Shown: positions 22,431-35,200 of the stretch, one piece after another | Layout of the letters: the number at the start of each line of letters is the position of its first letter | Numbering within the stretch: the first letter of the stretch is position 1 | Assembly (NCBI GenBank): GCA_905221605.1 | Contig: CAJNDS010002124.1 | Location: forward strand, 1 to 64,000 | Origin: Symbiodinium natans | Lineage: Eukaryota > Sar > Dinophyceae > Suessiales > Symbiodiniaceae | DNA length: 64,000 bases | Direction: 5' to 3' | Position numbers and translations under genes: made by a program | The notes under the pieces: model-generated | What the model was told of the DNA's origin: nothing | Database searches by the model: none | The model's input: the letters and a program-made list of their open reading frames with translations, nothing else

Positions 22431-25400
22431 TATATCCTATAATCTACAATCTGCCATCTGCAATGTAGAAGTTTACCGGATCATGGTTCTCTCAGAAGAC
22501 CTTTGCGCTGACCATTTTTGCCGCGCGATGACACCTAGCAGCACAGATTCCTTGCAGGTTTTTGCGTATGAACATGTTGGAAACACAATGCGAACGATTT
22601 GCGATTTTGTACCTGTCATTGCATCAGTCAGAACATGTTCAGCTGGGGGTCTGGCATGTTGAACACGTGCTGCTGGACGAACAATGTTGCGCACGGTTTG
22701 GCAGACAACGATGTGCGCAGGCTGTGCCGCGATACTTGGCCCAAAAGCCTCGGTTTTGTTTTAAGTATGTCAGCATGCAACGGATTCTAGCAAGTAGGTG
22801 TGGAAATGCATCTTTTGGGTTTTGGTACAGCCGGCACAACTGAATCCCAACTTGCACGTGGCCAGGCAATGGCACATATTCCTAAGTTATTTTTTAGGTA
22901 TTTAATAACCTGCGCGGAAAGTTGTTCAGTTCGCTCTGCGATTTGTAATATGCTGATGGTCACACTGATGGAATGCAACGACGGTATGTTGGGGCTAGCC
23001 ACGTTGTGTTGAATCGGCGCATGCGCGTTGTGATGGCCAGGACAGGTTGCAAATGATATGAAGACGAAGTCCACATGATGATTGTGGATCCTATCACGGT
23101 GGGCGTGTGTACCATGTGTTGCAACACAGTTTATCGTTATTTTCCAAGTTGTCACAGGTCGAAGCCGACAGTTCGCAATCTGTTGGCAACAATGCTTGCG
23201 CCCAAGTTATGACAACAGGATATGTCATGATAAGTCAGCTACTTGGACATTGTTTTTCCATGTTGCACCATGAATCTCAAGGTTGACGGTGGGCGAGTAT
23301 TGACTGCAATAAATGTCTTTGGCGATCCGGAAGCCACTTGCCTCAATGGCTCGAGCATCGTTTTGTGTGTTGTCAAGAAGTTTTGCGAGCACGTTTGAAT
23401 GTGTCGCTGGTGTCATTGGCTTTGACTTGTGTAGGTGATTGTGGTGCGAGATTTCTTGGACGATGTGCTCTCCTTACCTGGAACTTTGAGCCCAATTCAA
23501 TTCAGTCCCAGTGTTCGAAAAAGCAATGGTGTGTTCAAGTGTGTTCAACAAACCAGGTTGTGATCATTGATTGGGTTTCGCTTCTTTTTAGGGTTTGATG
23601 ACCGACATCATGATGACACAACGCCCAGCTAAGGTCGAACATAGGTCAGAGGTAATCATGAGCTACATTTGTGCATGTTGAACTGCTATTGCGTCAATAA
23701 GAGTTGATGACGTTGTTCTGCTTGCTGATGACATCCCAAAGCCATGTGATATGCAATAGTGTCGGGCGTACAGCATTCCCAATTCAGTGAAGCTTTTCGA
23801 GGTTCGTGATATGCGCAAGAAAATGTTACGGGATTAAACAGAAGGGCAAGGCAACAAACTCCTGCACACGCAGTTCCAAAATGCAAATCTACCAGTTCCC
23901 TGAGCCCAGGCGTTCATAAATGTGGGAGCCGTTGAACGGGGCTTATATATAGTTAACTTCGTGAGGGCCTGCAAGACCGACGGTTGGTTGACTCATGATA
24001 TCATGAATGTGGCAAGAGTTCGCTCGTTTTTGAGGCCGAGATCCGGCATCTCATCAATTTAGCGGAACGTGGCTGACGGCTGAATTGAAATCGATCCGGT
24101 CCAACTTGTGTCGGTCGGATAGTTTGGACATTGAGAACTGCAAAGTGTTTTGCAGTGACCAAGGTTGGGAACCCTCCGAGGCCATTTGCACGTTCTGTCA
24201 ACTGAGGAGGTCACGAGCCTTGGGAATTTGGAGTTGTTGCGCACATGGCGTGCGCAGGTGGGGCAAGGAGTTTATCGTACCAAGAATGAGGGGCAGGACT
24301 TGGCAGGGACCTCAACAGTTAGGCGACCCGCACTTGTGAAATCATGATGGAAGTGCTTAAATATGTAGCGGTCACTAGCTTGTTGCCGCCGGCATTGCTC
24401 TTCGTGTCCGTGTTTCACATCTGAGGCCAATCAGGTCTCCGAAATACGCACGTCCTATTCTTGCCTCATAGAGCCAGGACAAAGTGAGATTGTTACCACG
24501 GCCGTGAGCTCAGAGATTAGCCGTTGTAGACCACTCTGTATTTGAGTTTGTTTCTTGTCAGCCTGGCTCCCCGAGCTTTCCATGTGACCTACGGTGCATA
24601 TTTCTTGTGCAGATTGAACACCGGCTTGCTGCTCTTGCGGACGGTGCCTCAGAAATCTCAGTTTTTTCTTTCCCGAATCCTGAAAGAATTCCTGAGTCGG
24701 CGTGGGGCGGCTTAGGGCATGGACATCAAGTTCCTGGAGCCTCTGAACATGGTCAGGCTGTTGCCAGCACTCTGAGGTATCCTTAAATCGATCTGCAAGA
24801 GACAGGTATTTGCCTGGGCAGTTTTTCAATGAACATCATGATGGACGGTTTCGTCTGAGCCCAAGTTTGCTAGTTGCGGCGAGGAGCGGACAGTTCCCAT
24901 GCAACGTCCATTACATTCCAACACGTCCAATATACGTAGATTTTTGATCTCCTGGGGCCCCAATTTTGCTACTGGAATCTTCCCGCGCTGCCGAGGCCCC
25001 AAGACAATCTTTGTTTACCTCAACGACGTCGTGCAGCTTGGTTCAGAGTTGGGTCTGAAGTGAAATCGTTCCGAGAAAAGGTTCCGCAGACTGTCGACAT
25101 TCGAGCGCTAGGCCTGGAGACGGTGGTGAGACAATGTTTCCTGAGCTTGAACTCAAGGCAGGGCCTTACAATGCACAAGATTTTATCACACGCACATGTG
25201 GGGCCACGTGCAACCACGTGCACGTGCCGACTCGCAATGAATGACCATTCCCTCAGATCGTCCCACGTCGTGGTTGTGCAGCTGTGTGCTCAGAAACCTC
25301 AGCATCTTCAATAAGTATTGGTTCACCCATGACCTCCTCCGCCTGCTTGAGTCGTGTTTCAAGTCTGCATCTTTGTGATGAGGTCATGTGGACAAATGTG

Positions 25401-26880
25401 CTGGGTCCGCAACGAGAAGACAAACGAATGGTGCTGCCCGTGTGCCTGCTTGCGTTAAGGAGGAGTTCCTCAGATTTCTCTGTTGGCTCCACAAGGTGTC
25501 GAACCACCTCCCCACCTGTGTACAGAGGGCATGGGCCTCCATGGGCTGTGGGGCACTTCAAAACGGTTCTTACCCGGCCAATTGCATCGGCAGTAGTTGG
25601 GGGCGCTTGAACCGTTCCGTGATATCCCGTGCACAAATGCTGCGTGTCTGCAACTGCTAAGTTCAAGTCTCAGACACGTCGAGGGAATGGATAGATATTC
25701 GGAGTGGCTTGGGGTGTGCGCCTGTGTTCATGCTTTTGCTATTGTGAAGCGAGAGGCGCTGCTGAACCCAAGTTGGCGTTTTGCGATTCTCGAGATCGCA
25801 AATTTCGCAAAGTACATCAGAAACAGCTTTGATGATTTCCAATCGAGATTGAACAACTCGGTGGGCAGATTCTCAGATTCTTTAGCTTTAGCAACAGTCA
25901 GAATGACATGCTTGCTGACCTGAAATACGGTTCCCGCCTGTACGTTTTCATGTCAGAACATTGACTGGATGACAGGGTGACACACGGAGCTATCCAGGGA
26001 ACCGGTTTCTGGAAGCTATGATGCATCGGGTAGATCGCTCACACTGTTTCTTTAAAACCATGGCACACGTTCTGCGGTGCTCGCCATGTTAGCTGTTAGC
26101 GCCATCACAGCGCATCGACGTCGTCGGCCTAACGTGCCGATTAAGCTGGTGTGAAACAGTAATTCGCTGCAACCGGAGATGCAAAGGCTACCATGCAAAG
26201 CACGGCTAGGCTCAGATCTAGGTGTTGCCAAAACAGAGGTCTACATGTTGATGAGCAAGAGGGGCACTGGCATAAAATGCTCATCAAGTGTCCATTGCGA
26301 GCCGGGTGGAAGGCGGCCATGTTGTGCGCGGCACCACATATGCAGAGATGCGGAGTGCAAATGGAGTTAGGTGTCGAACGGGGTCGACTCGTCCCATGGC
26401 CGGTTTAAACATCAAACAGGTGAGTGTGGGCAAGATTCTTGCTTGCTGTGCACGTAGATAGCGATGGGGCTCGCCGCACAGAATTCGGCTTAGTTGCAGA
26501 TGTCAAGCTGAATTGTGTAGTAGCATGATTGAGGGATATTTAGGGCTTAGGTGTGATGTCGGCCGCAGGTGCATCGTGGCCTGCCTCCAACATCTGGTAC
26601 AAAATACGGCCAACGCCCGAGCATACTCGAGCGTTGAAACGCTCGAGGTGTTTTGCAAAGCAGGCTTTTCGGGCAAACTGCCATGCCAGAGGCGTCAACT
26701 GCTTCTTCAACGACAAACCAATGCGCCGTTTCGTCTCTGAAGGAGCTTTGGCAGACTGCTCTCATGTATGCTCGTGTGACATCTCAGATTCAGAGACGTT
26801 TGACATGCATTCTGCATGCCATGCAGAGGTGATTCTGTCCCTGCTGGTCCTCGGGCCGACAGTGTTCTGGCTTATCCTGT
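22430..26880. other. Unassigned DNA, no supportable gene
   Basis: Frames of up to about 140 codons occur on both strands. Some, such as + 25388-25660 with KEEFLRFLCWLHKVSNHLP, look protein-like but match nothing I recognise. No array repeat is obvious. Confidence 0.35.
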
Positions 26881-26918
26881 ACTGTGACATTTTGTGACAC
26901 TTGGCATCTGCACAAAGG

Positions 26919-29900
26919 TGCAGTTCCGGAGACCTTGCTGGACCCATTGCTGCTGGTACAGCAGCTGGAAGGGCAGTCGGTTGAAGCTGCTTGCCGAGTT
27001 GTTGGCAGTTCCAGTCGGTTTTCAATTTTCGCTGTGGGACCTTGCTTGATATCTGCATATCCTTTTTCCATGAGATCCAGGCTCGGCCTCAGCCTACGGG
27101 TGGAGGACCTGTCAAAGCATCAAAACATGGTTGATATCGTTCATTCGGCGTCTTTTGAAGTTAGTTTGCGTGCAGCTTTGATGTGCTGATTCGTTGTGCA
27201 GTGTCCGGAACAGAAGGGCTTTGGCTTCAGACAAAAGGAGCTCACAGGGCCTTCTCTCTGTGCAGAAAACTCTTGCAGGTGAACTGTTTCGCGTGCCTTC
27301 TCAAGCACTGGTGGATGTGATTGTCGGGTTGGTTTCGGTCAGCTCCTCACCTCCGACTTTATCGGACCTTCCTGTCCTGGCTACTGTGGCTCCACCACTT
27401 GCCGGTCATCTCCTCGGCCTACTTTCATCCTTTGCGCTTGCCGATCAGGTTGTGGAGGGTTGGCGTGGCTTGACATGGGTCCCTGCATCTGCTGATCGCC
27501 GTTTTCAGAGCAAGCCGAGGCTTCCGTGTTTTTAGATGCAGGAGAAGAACCGGGTCCGGGAACAGTCCAAGCGTTAACCCTCTGTTTTTTCACCCAAACT
27601 CATTCAGGCGTGAGCTCGCAGGGTCTCAAGCTAAAGTCTGTTGTGAAGAGTCCTTGACGATTTGCATCAAAGTGGTGCCCAGTCGAGACACAGTGTGCAT
27701 TCATGCGGGAGTGGCTACAGCGGCTACAGAACACGTTGTGGAGCGGAGGACGTTGCTTTCGAAGACTTCGTGTGTCCAGAGAGCCTCCTTTGTCGGAGCC
27801 CCGGCATGAACTCAAATGAATTCAAAGAAGGGTTCCGTTTCGTGAGCCTTTAAACGAGTTAGGAGAAGTGCGTGCTACGTGAGTACAATGTTTGAGCATG
27901 TCCACGTGAAATCCAACTTTCGACATTTGATTTGAACAGTCCCTTGAGCCTTGAGCAGTGCCCGGTCTCCAAGATGGATAGTGCCAGAAGTGGTTTCCGA
28001 ACGTGAAGCTGGTGCGTCCGCCCTGTCACATCGAAGATGCTCATCAACTTGTAGCTCGTTGTGTTGCCAGATGTTGCCAGGATTGCTCATGGACATGGTG
28101 GACAAGCAGCAAGGCCGTATTCCACCGAACAGCCCACGTGAAACAGCTTTGGATGGGCAGGCTCCTGAGATGTTCGAGAGCAGGTTGACATGGGCGCAGG
28201 AAAACATGTTTAACTCTGTGCCACTCGCCTGGGGCTGGGTTGCTGTAACAAAAACCAGTTCCTGACGAAAAGTCCTAGGAGGAGGTAAGTGAGGGCACGT
28301 CCACTCTGTTTCGAAAGGGTCGATCAGGGCCAACGGATCAACAAAGTCCATAGGTAGGGAAAGAGGAGATATGTTAGTTTCAAAACCGGCCTTATGCGCG
28401 TGTAAGGGAGGTGGGCGGTACAAGGTCCTGGCCAGGTGGGTCGGGTGTTGACGGGGGGAAGGTCCATTGGGGGGGGGGGGGACGCCGATTTATGATCTGC
28501 TTCCTTCTGCTGCTAGTGTACCTGAGAAAGCCTCGGCAGATTAACTGTTGGAGACATCGTACACCACTTCTTGCTGAGGGAAGTGGAAGAACTCTTGGAG
28601 GATTTGCAAGAGCGCTTGCGAGCTGCCGCAGGCCGATTCAACTCCATGTCTTGTTGTTCAAGTTTGCTACGCTTGCCTCGGCAGGATCTGAAGCTCAGCT
28701 GGAGCGCATGTCCAAGAGCCAGCAAGAAGTAACCAGCCAGTTCAACAGTTCAACAGGATCCGCTGACCTTTGTTAGGATGTGACTCGACTATAAGAAGAG
28801 CTGAGGTCGTTGCAGCTTCGCCGACTTCCACCATCCAAGGCCGATCCTGTCACCTTGCTTGTCCTGCAATCACAGCCCAAAGCGTGTTTGTGCGAGGCTG
28901 GTGATGGAGCACCGGTAATTTCCGGTTCCTCATCCGTGCCTTGTTGCACCTTTGCACGATGATGTGTGAGCTGTCATGTTATCGAAGAGCACAGTCCTGC
29001 AGTTGCTGAAAAAACTCGAGCAAGGCCACTGGGAGCTTCCGGGCTGTCTACTTGTTCCTGAATGTTCCGGGACCTATGTGATGTCAGTATGCTGCTAGCT
29101 TCGCAGCGACGCAGTTGCTCAGGACATTGCTGATGGTGGAGAGTTGCTGTTTCCGAAGATTCATTTCAAGGCGGAACCATCTGGATGTTGTGTCGGATCC
29201 TAAAACCTGGATGTTTAGACTGGCAGGTTCAAGCTCGCAGAGGTTTTGCTGTCGTTTGGAACTGTGGGCAGAGCGCCAGCAAGGCATCACCAGTCTCAGA
29301 CGCTCATGGAGATGAGCCTGCAACGCGATGATCGGCAGGTACTCGGACAGGATCATCTGGGACTACCGCCCCAGACATGTGTTGCGCTAAGCACTGCCAA
29401 TCAGATGCAAGTCAGCGTGCCTCAGCGTCAAGCTTGCTCGACCGGCAGTACGGCATGCCGGCAAGATACGACATGCCAGGTGCAAGATACGGTGCGGCCG
29501 GTAGCTTTGCAGCTGAGGGGTGAGTCCTCTCGTGCTTGAGTGGTCAAGCGGCTCAAAATACGTGAGATGGCCACCATTTCTTTGGTGATGGTACTTGACC
29601 TATGTCAACCCTTACTTAGACTCTGCTTGAGACAGGAGAAACGGCTCAAGCACTAGCAGGCCAATCAAGCTGAGATGAGACATGTTGGATTCCCTTTACG
29701 GAAACCTGCTCGGTGCTGGCCTAAGTACTGCGAGTTCGCAAGAGACTCATGATGCCACACGAACATGGATGAGACTCCACGACTGCAAGGCTCCGATGCA
29801 GGTGAGGGCGCGACGCAAAAGGAAGATGACATCTTTGCTGCAGACCCTAAGGTTGGTGCCGGGCATGTTTCTGGGTGTCTAAGTCGCCTGATGTGTGCGC

Positions 29901-29941
29901 AGCTGCAAAGGGGCAATAGGCGTGCCAGCCTCAAGCAGTGA
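26919..29941 (+). CDS. Probable multi-exon gene of unknown function
   Basis: Several + strand stretches have coding character and splice-like edges. Near 26919-26998 there is AVPETLLDPLLLVQQLEGQ. From about 27279 to 27535 there is GELFRVPSQALVDVIVGL, then a hydrophobic LATVAPPLAGHLLGLLSSFA tract that could be a membrane or amphipathic helix. From 28539 to 28630 there is a coiled-coil-like HHFLLREVEELLEDLQERL, followed near 28695 by AQLERMSKSQQEV. From 29765 there is an acidic frame starting MDETPRLQGSD and ending at a TGA at 29939-29941. I cannot show that these belong to one gene, nor name a family. They lie upstream of, and on the same strand as, the MSRA and SPF45 genes. Confidence 0.3.
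28469..28481. repeat. Poly-G run
   Basis: An uninterrupted run of about 12 G inside a G-rich stretch. No feature depends on it. Confidence 0.9.
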
Positions 29942-30180
29942 CGTGCGATCACTCAAAGTCATGACCTTAATCAATCTAGGGTTCGCAGAGAAGCTACATC
30001 CCACTGCAACATGCCACGAAATGCCACTGCATTCTCATGCAAGGTGTACAACAATTCCTAAAGAATCAAAAGAGGTTGCAGCCAATGGCAGCAGCCCCTC
30101 GCAATGGGCATCGCTCACTGCAGCTGTGTACAGAAAGAGGCTGATTGTGACTCGGGGCTAAGCCCTGGAGTAACCACAGT

Positions 30181-30569
30181 TTATGACGACTTGTTGCCTC
30201 CTAAGGACGAGAGGGCATTGGAGCAATCTCTGGATGTTCAGAGACGGGAATCCAGTGCCACATTGCCTGCCACGCTTCATGTTAACACAGATGCGGAGCA
30301 AGCAATGGAAGATGCAACAGAGAAGGTGGCAACTGGAGAGTCACTGATCGGGGATCAGAATGATCAGAAGTGTCCTGACCAAGATGGCGCAGGAGCTGCA
30401 CTCAGTTGTGTGGTGCTGTGAAGTTGCATGGAATGATTCGCCAGCACGAGCCAGTCTGTCACGGAGTCACGGGGTCGTCTTTCTTGTTGCCGCGCAGGTG
30501 CCATTCCTGATGAGGATCCTCCCTTGCCTCCGCCAGCTCAGCCGCCACCAGCTTCTGAAACTGAGACAG
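30181..30569 (+). CDS. Two exons with YDDLLPPKDE start: SPF45 N-terminus or MSRA leader
   Basis: Exon one runs from 30181 (acceptor ACAG) to 30386 (GC donor). It begins with YDDLLPPKDE and is acidic thereafter. Exon two starts at 30498 (acceptor GCAG), matches it in phase 1, and encodes AIPDEDPPLPPPAQPPPASE. A 'YDDL/YGDLPPP' start followed by low-complexity sequence is usual for SPF45 proteins, whose body lies 2 kb downstream. Against that, the exon-two frame stays open without a stop right into the MSRA domain at 30728. These exons could therefore instead be an N-terminal extension of MSRA. The true start codon must lie further upstream and was not found. Confidence 0.4.
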
Positions 30570-30727
30570 GCCCTGGCTTTGGTCACTTTGGTCACTCCGT
30601 TTCAGCCACTTCCGATCCCAAGATACACAAGACACAAGATGCAGCGGTTCCGACAAGCATGCTTCCTGGTCGTCCGCAAGCTGTCCGACTTAGCAGCTCG
30701 CACTTCATTTTGAAAACACCGTTGCAG

Positions 30728-31545
30728 GGGCCATATCCTCAAGGGATGGAGAAATTAATCTTTGCATGTGGGTGCTTTTGGCAAGCAGAAAGGGGTGCCT
30801 GGCGACTTCCTGGAGTGTATGCCACGTCAGTGGGCTATGCTGCTGGTTGCACACCGAATCCTACTTATGATGAGGTTTGCAACGAGGGCACAGGGGCCGC
30901 TCAGGCTGTGCAGGTGATCTTCGATCCAAGTACCTGGCATCATTTGGCATCCTTTATTCAGCTTTATTCCGTTGATTTTATTTGGATTCCGTGTGTTTCC
31001 TTCACCACAACTAAAGTCCGACTGTAGTTTGGCTCATCACAAGCCACTCAGGTACAATTAGTTTGATCGACATCCTGCGATGGTTTTGGGAGTCGCATGA
31101 TCCGACTGCAGACTGTGCACATTCCGCCGGCCGGACACGTTTCCGTAGCGGATTGTATTATCAGGATATGGAGCAAAGGCAGATCATGGAGATAAGCCGA
31201 CAAGCATACCAGTCAGTTCTGGAACGCACAGGCAAAGGTTGTCACACCATCACTACCGAAATAGTGGCTGCCGCAAGCTTTCAACATTCGCCTGGTGATG
31301 TCTTCTACTTTGCCGAAGAAGAGCATCAGCAGTATTTGGCCAAGCCTGGGGTGCTGGAAGCCTTCTGCAAACGGGAAGTTAAGGGCAGTCTGCAACCACT
31401 TGGGATGTCATTGCCGCTGCAACATCTGCGACAGTTCGAACTGCTGGACAAGCACGCGCCTAAGCTGTCAGAGGAGTTTTGGAGGCGATATGCACCAGCC
31501 GTCGGCGCCCGAGGCGAATCTCATTGTCTTGCAAGCGCTCGATGA
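30728..31545 (+). CDS. MSRA: Peptide methionine sulfoxide reductase A-like protein
   Basis: MSRA reduces methionine-S-sulfoxide in proteins. Exon one (30728-30936) has PYPQGMEKLIFACGCFWQAE with the family signature GCFW. It continues GVYATSVGYAAG and TPNPTYDEVC, all in the normal spacing. Exon two (from 31062, acceptor TTAG; phase fits a GC donor at 30937) gives LRWFWESHDP, FRSGLYY, HTITTEIV and FAEEEHQQYLAKPG, then a tail with SEEFWRRYAP and a TGA at 31543. The start is probably ATG 30746 unless upstream exons join. Three usual active-site neighbours differ: TGHxE reads TGAAQ, the GNDxGTQY block reads AGRTRF, and its Tyr is Phe. A C-terminal Cys is present in AFCKRE, but the usual GYCG motif is not. 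Family assignment is firm; activity is doubtful. Confidence 0.85.
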
Positions 31546-32230
31546 TGGTCAGGGAGTTAAAGAGTGCTTGAAAACCGACTGAGGTAGGCCTCATGCATGG
31601 TTCCGATGAGCAGATTCAGTGGCTCGTGTGCATTCGTGCGCAATATGGTGTAGGTGCAATTACAAGTCTTTGTCAATGTCTGAGACCTGGTAACAAAGGT
31701 GGCCCACTTTTCCATAAGTCCTTGTGGTGGTCCAGCGACTTCTGAGTTTGAAGGGAACGAAAGTCACGAAGTGTCACGTGCTGCAATGCGCTGGCAAAAA
31801 ATGGTTGCGATTGGTTGCTCAACGTCTCGTCATGAACCTTTCGTCATCTTGTCCTCATTGAATGAGCCAGCCTGGACTGCTGGCACTGGTCGGCGATGCT
31901 TTGTGAGCCAGGGAGCATCCCGACCTTCGGGTGGGGGTGCTCAAAGCACTGCAGATCCCGTGGAGAAGCTTCCGGCAGAGAAGAAAGTGGCTGATGACAA
32001 GGCTACGGATGGTGTGAGATGCTAGTGATGTTGATTGCGGGTAAGTTTAGATGCAACTCAATGAATGTGTTGTATGGCAAGCAGCTGCACGGCGACGAAA
32101 GGTTGAATCCGGTTGAATCTAGCCTGCTATTTCAACGAAGGAAAAGGGGCAGCCGAGCAGCACTCCGTTGCCACAGGCACGGTGGCAGAAGCAGAGCCTT
32201 TGACCGTGTTCTGCATGATGGAATCACATT
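31546..32230 (+). other. Spacer with possible SPF45 upstream exon
   Basis: Between the MSRA stop and the first convincing SPF45-type exon, one + stretch near 31930-32015 is Lys/Asp-rich (VEKLPAEKKVADDKATD) and ends in a GT site. It may be an SPF45 N-terminal exon. The remainder shows nothing. Confidence 0.3.
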
Positions 32231-32240
32231 GCAGACATTC

Positions 32241-35200
32241 TCCGCCGCAAAGCTGATGATGCCGCCTGTGCGGAAGAAGGCTGTTTCGAAGAGACACAAA
32301 AAAACGGAGGCCTTCAGAGAGCAGAGCATTGACTCAACGCCGGGTGCAGGTGGAGCCGGCAAGGCGGCCTTCCATGCCAGCCGTGGATCTCTCCAAGCTG
32401 GCGGCCGTGCGGATCCCAGAGCCATCAGAGCCTGCAGCATCTTGCAGAACAGCCTGCAGCACACTGCTTGCAGCACACTGCTTGCAGCACGCTGCTTGCA
32501 GCACGCTGCTTGCAGCACGCTGCTTGCAGCACGCTGCTTGCAGCACGCTGCTTGCAGCACTGTGCCCAAGTCTGTCAACCGGACAGCACAACTTTCGTGT
32601 TGCACAGCTATGCGACGCTTGTCCGCAGGAGAAGGAAGCACTTATGAAGCAGCGTGCAGCCGCAGAGACTAGCAAGGCCACGAGAATCCAGGTGAATGGG
32701 CTGTGAGACCCTGAAGTTTAAGTTCGTGGTGTGCCTGGATGACGTGCGAGGCTGTGTCCAGTGTGTCCAGTGTGTTTAGTGCGGCCGCGGCCTTCAAAAA
32801 TCGCCTGTTTGTTTTTCTCCTCCCTGTTTGCATTTGACGGTTCGGTTTTGCAGTCCCTGAGGCGAAGCCTGTAGAAAGCGAGTCTACTGCAGCGGCCGGT
32901 GTCCTGTAGAAGTCCAGTCAGTGCAGCTTGTGATCTTACGATGCAGTCATATTAAGGCTGCCGGAGCGCCGCTGAGCGAACCACTTGCACCTTGCTTGCG
33001 CTTTGGATGTTTCTTGATGATTTTTGTGTAGAGGCCTTCCGGCCTCATCGCAGGCTTGAACCCGGAGAAAGCAGAAGTTGATTTTTTTTTTGAAATGTTT
33101 CGGTTGCACAGGCATCTCCAGAGACTTCCAAGGGCCCAAGGCAAGGCTCCACCAAGGTCTTTAAAACCTGTCTGCCAGGTATCCTTATCGCAGATGCCAG
33201 CAAAAGTTTCGGCAGATTCAGCCCAAGGGTGTGGATTCCGGATTTCCAGACGCCCTATTCAGCCCCTATTCTCCATTTGCTGTCCGAGGCACTTGGTTGG
33301 GTCATACACCTCACAAGCACAAGCACCAGGTGAGAAACTGAAACAGACCGCAGCTCCCTGCTCCCAGCCAGCAGTTGAGGCAACGAGTCTGTTCGGTGAT
33401 CCGAACGAGGAGTGGGTCGGATCGATTGGGCAATTGTTCGCGACCTCTTAGAAACCTGCGAAACCTCCTTTTTTCGAAGCCTGCAAGTCACGTAGCAGGA
33501 ATATGATCCTGCCAAGCCGAACGACTACGATGAGTTCTGCCGTCGAAGGCCTGTCACACCGGTTGCACATCCTGGTTTTCAACGTGCTAACTGGGTGTTA
33601 TTCACTGTAATCCAGTATACCAGCATGTCCATGAGGATGAGGCAGAAAGCTGAAGAGGAAATGGAGAAGCGGCGGCAGGCTGCTTGACGAGAGTGTTGTC
33701 AGTGTACAAGTCCGCGGAGTTTCATGATCTTTCTGCAAGGAGGCAGCTGCACGGCAGCAAGCTAGCAAGGCACCCCAGGCAAAAGAGGACGGCTCCCCCA
33801 GTGTTTGTTGGCGGTTGAAGCCAGTTTCGGTGACTGCCCCCACGGAACACGCAGGATGACTTTGCAACGAAGATGATGAAGAAGATGGGTGCCTTGGCGC
33901 TCTCGTGCACGCCATATGCAGTACGCCATGCAATGGTTGGCAACATGCAGTATTCCTCTTTGAAGATATCAGATGACATGAATATGGAGGTTGGAAGGAT
34001 GGTGCCGGGCTTGGAAAAGAAGGGCAGGGCATGGTCAACCCACTTGTCAGCTTCCCAGACAGTCGATTTGTTCTTTATTTTTCTTTAACTTTCATATTTT
34101 TGATCGGCACCGTTGGCCAGGTCATGCAGAAAACTGACCAGAAGACGGGTCGCATAGTTGAGGGCACGAAGCGCGAGGCAGATACCCGCATCTGGTTAGC
34201 TGCGCGGCATGCTGCTCATTTCTGGTAGCACCAGCCTCATGCTGCTTTGGTGCAAGGCGGCAGCACAGCCTCCGGGCCAGCCAGACTCGAAGCAGGCCCC
34301 TGCTGTAGGGGCCAAAAAAAACGGGCAATGTTGCATTTCATCTTGCAAATTGTCATTTTGAAAGACGTCACGAGCAGCTTTGGGCCCTGCAAGGCCAAAG
34401 CGCCTCCGAAGCTGCCACGGGCCAAGCCACGTTTCGGATGTTCATGCAGAGAATGCACTGAGTCTGCGTTCAGCCCTAGAGCTTTAACTTCGCACGCCCG
34501 GCCAGGCCACCTACACGTGTTCTGCTTCTGACAAATATGGTCGGTGCTGGAGATGTCGACGAGGTGCGCATGTCCTGCCTGCGATGTACTTGTCTCGAAT
34601 CAGTGAACATGAGGCTTTGATGGAGATCCGAGTGTTCAATGTTTTTTGTGGACCATCGTGCTTTTTCTCTGATGTATTTTCCGCCCTCTCCCCCCACCGC
34701 CCCCAAGCCGACTCTGCCGATGCTGCCGGCTTGCTTCAAGAGGAACGAAGGAAGGTCGATGATGCATGATGTTGCTCGGATCCCACCAGAAGGCTACCTG
34801 AGGTGACTCTCATCTCTCCACCTAGGATCATGCTTGCCCCTTATTTGGGTGTTTGGCACCTGAAGGTATTCGATGGGTCTGGATATGTTTCGGGGTCAGG
34901 GTGTTTACTGGTTTGGAGAACTACTAGATGTGTAGTGAGATGTACGAAGCGAACCGAATCTTGACAAGATGCGAAAGTTGATATGGAAGCTTCCGTGGAC
35001 TGGAGGAATTTGAAATAAAGCCTTGGCCAAGAACGGTTTGCAAAAGGGAGCTCCGGCCATGCAGGACCTTCAAGAGGAGACGGCCGAGGAGGCCAGCAAA
35101 TATGGCAAACTCAAGAAGCCAAGCACTTACTCGCTTTGTGCTGTTTTGGCAGCAAGCCTTTGAGTTCCGTGGCTCTTCAGACGATAGTGCTTGCAGCATC

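Noticed and set aside
27875-28423. 182-codon minus-strand ORF
   Set aside because: No recognisable domain and it overlaps + strand stretches with splice-like edges; kept out of the gene list.
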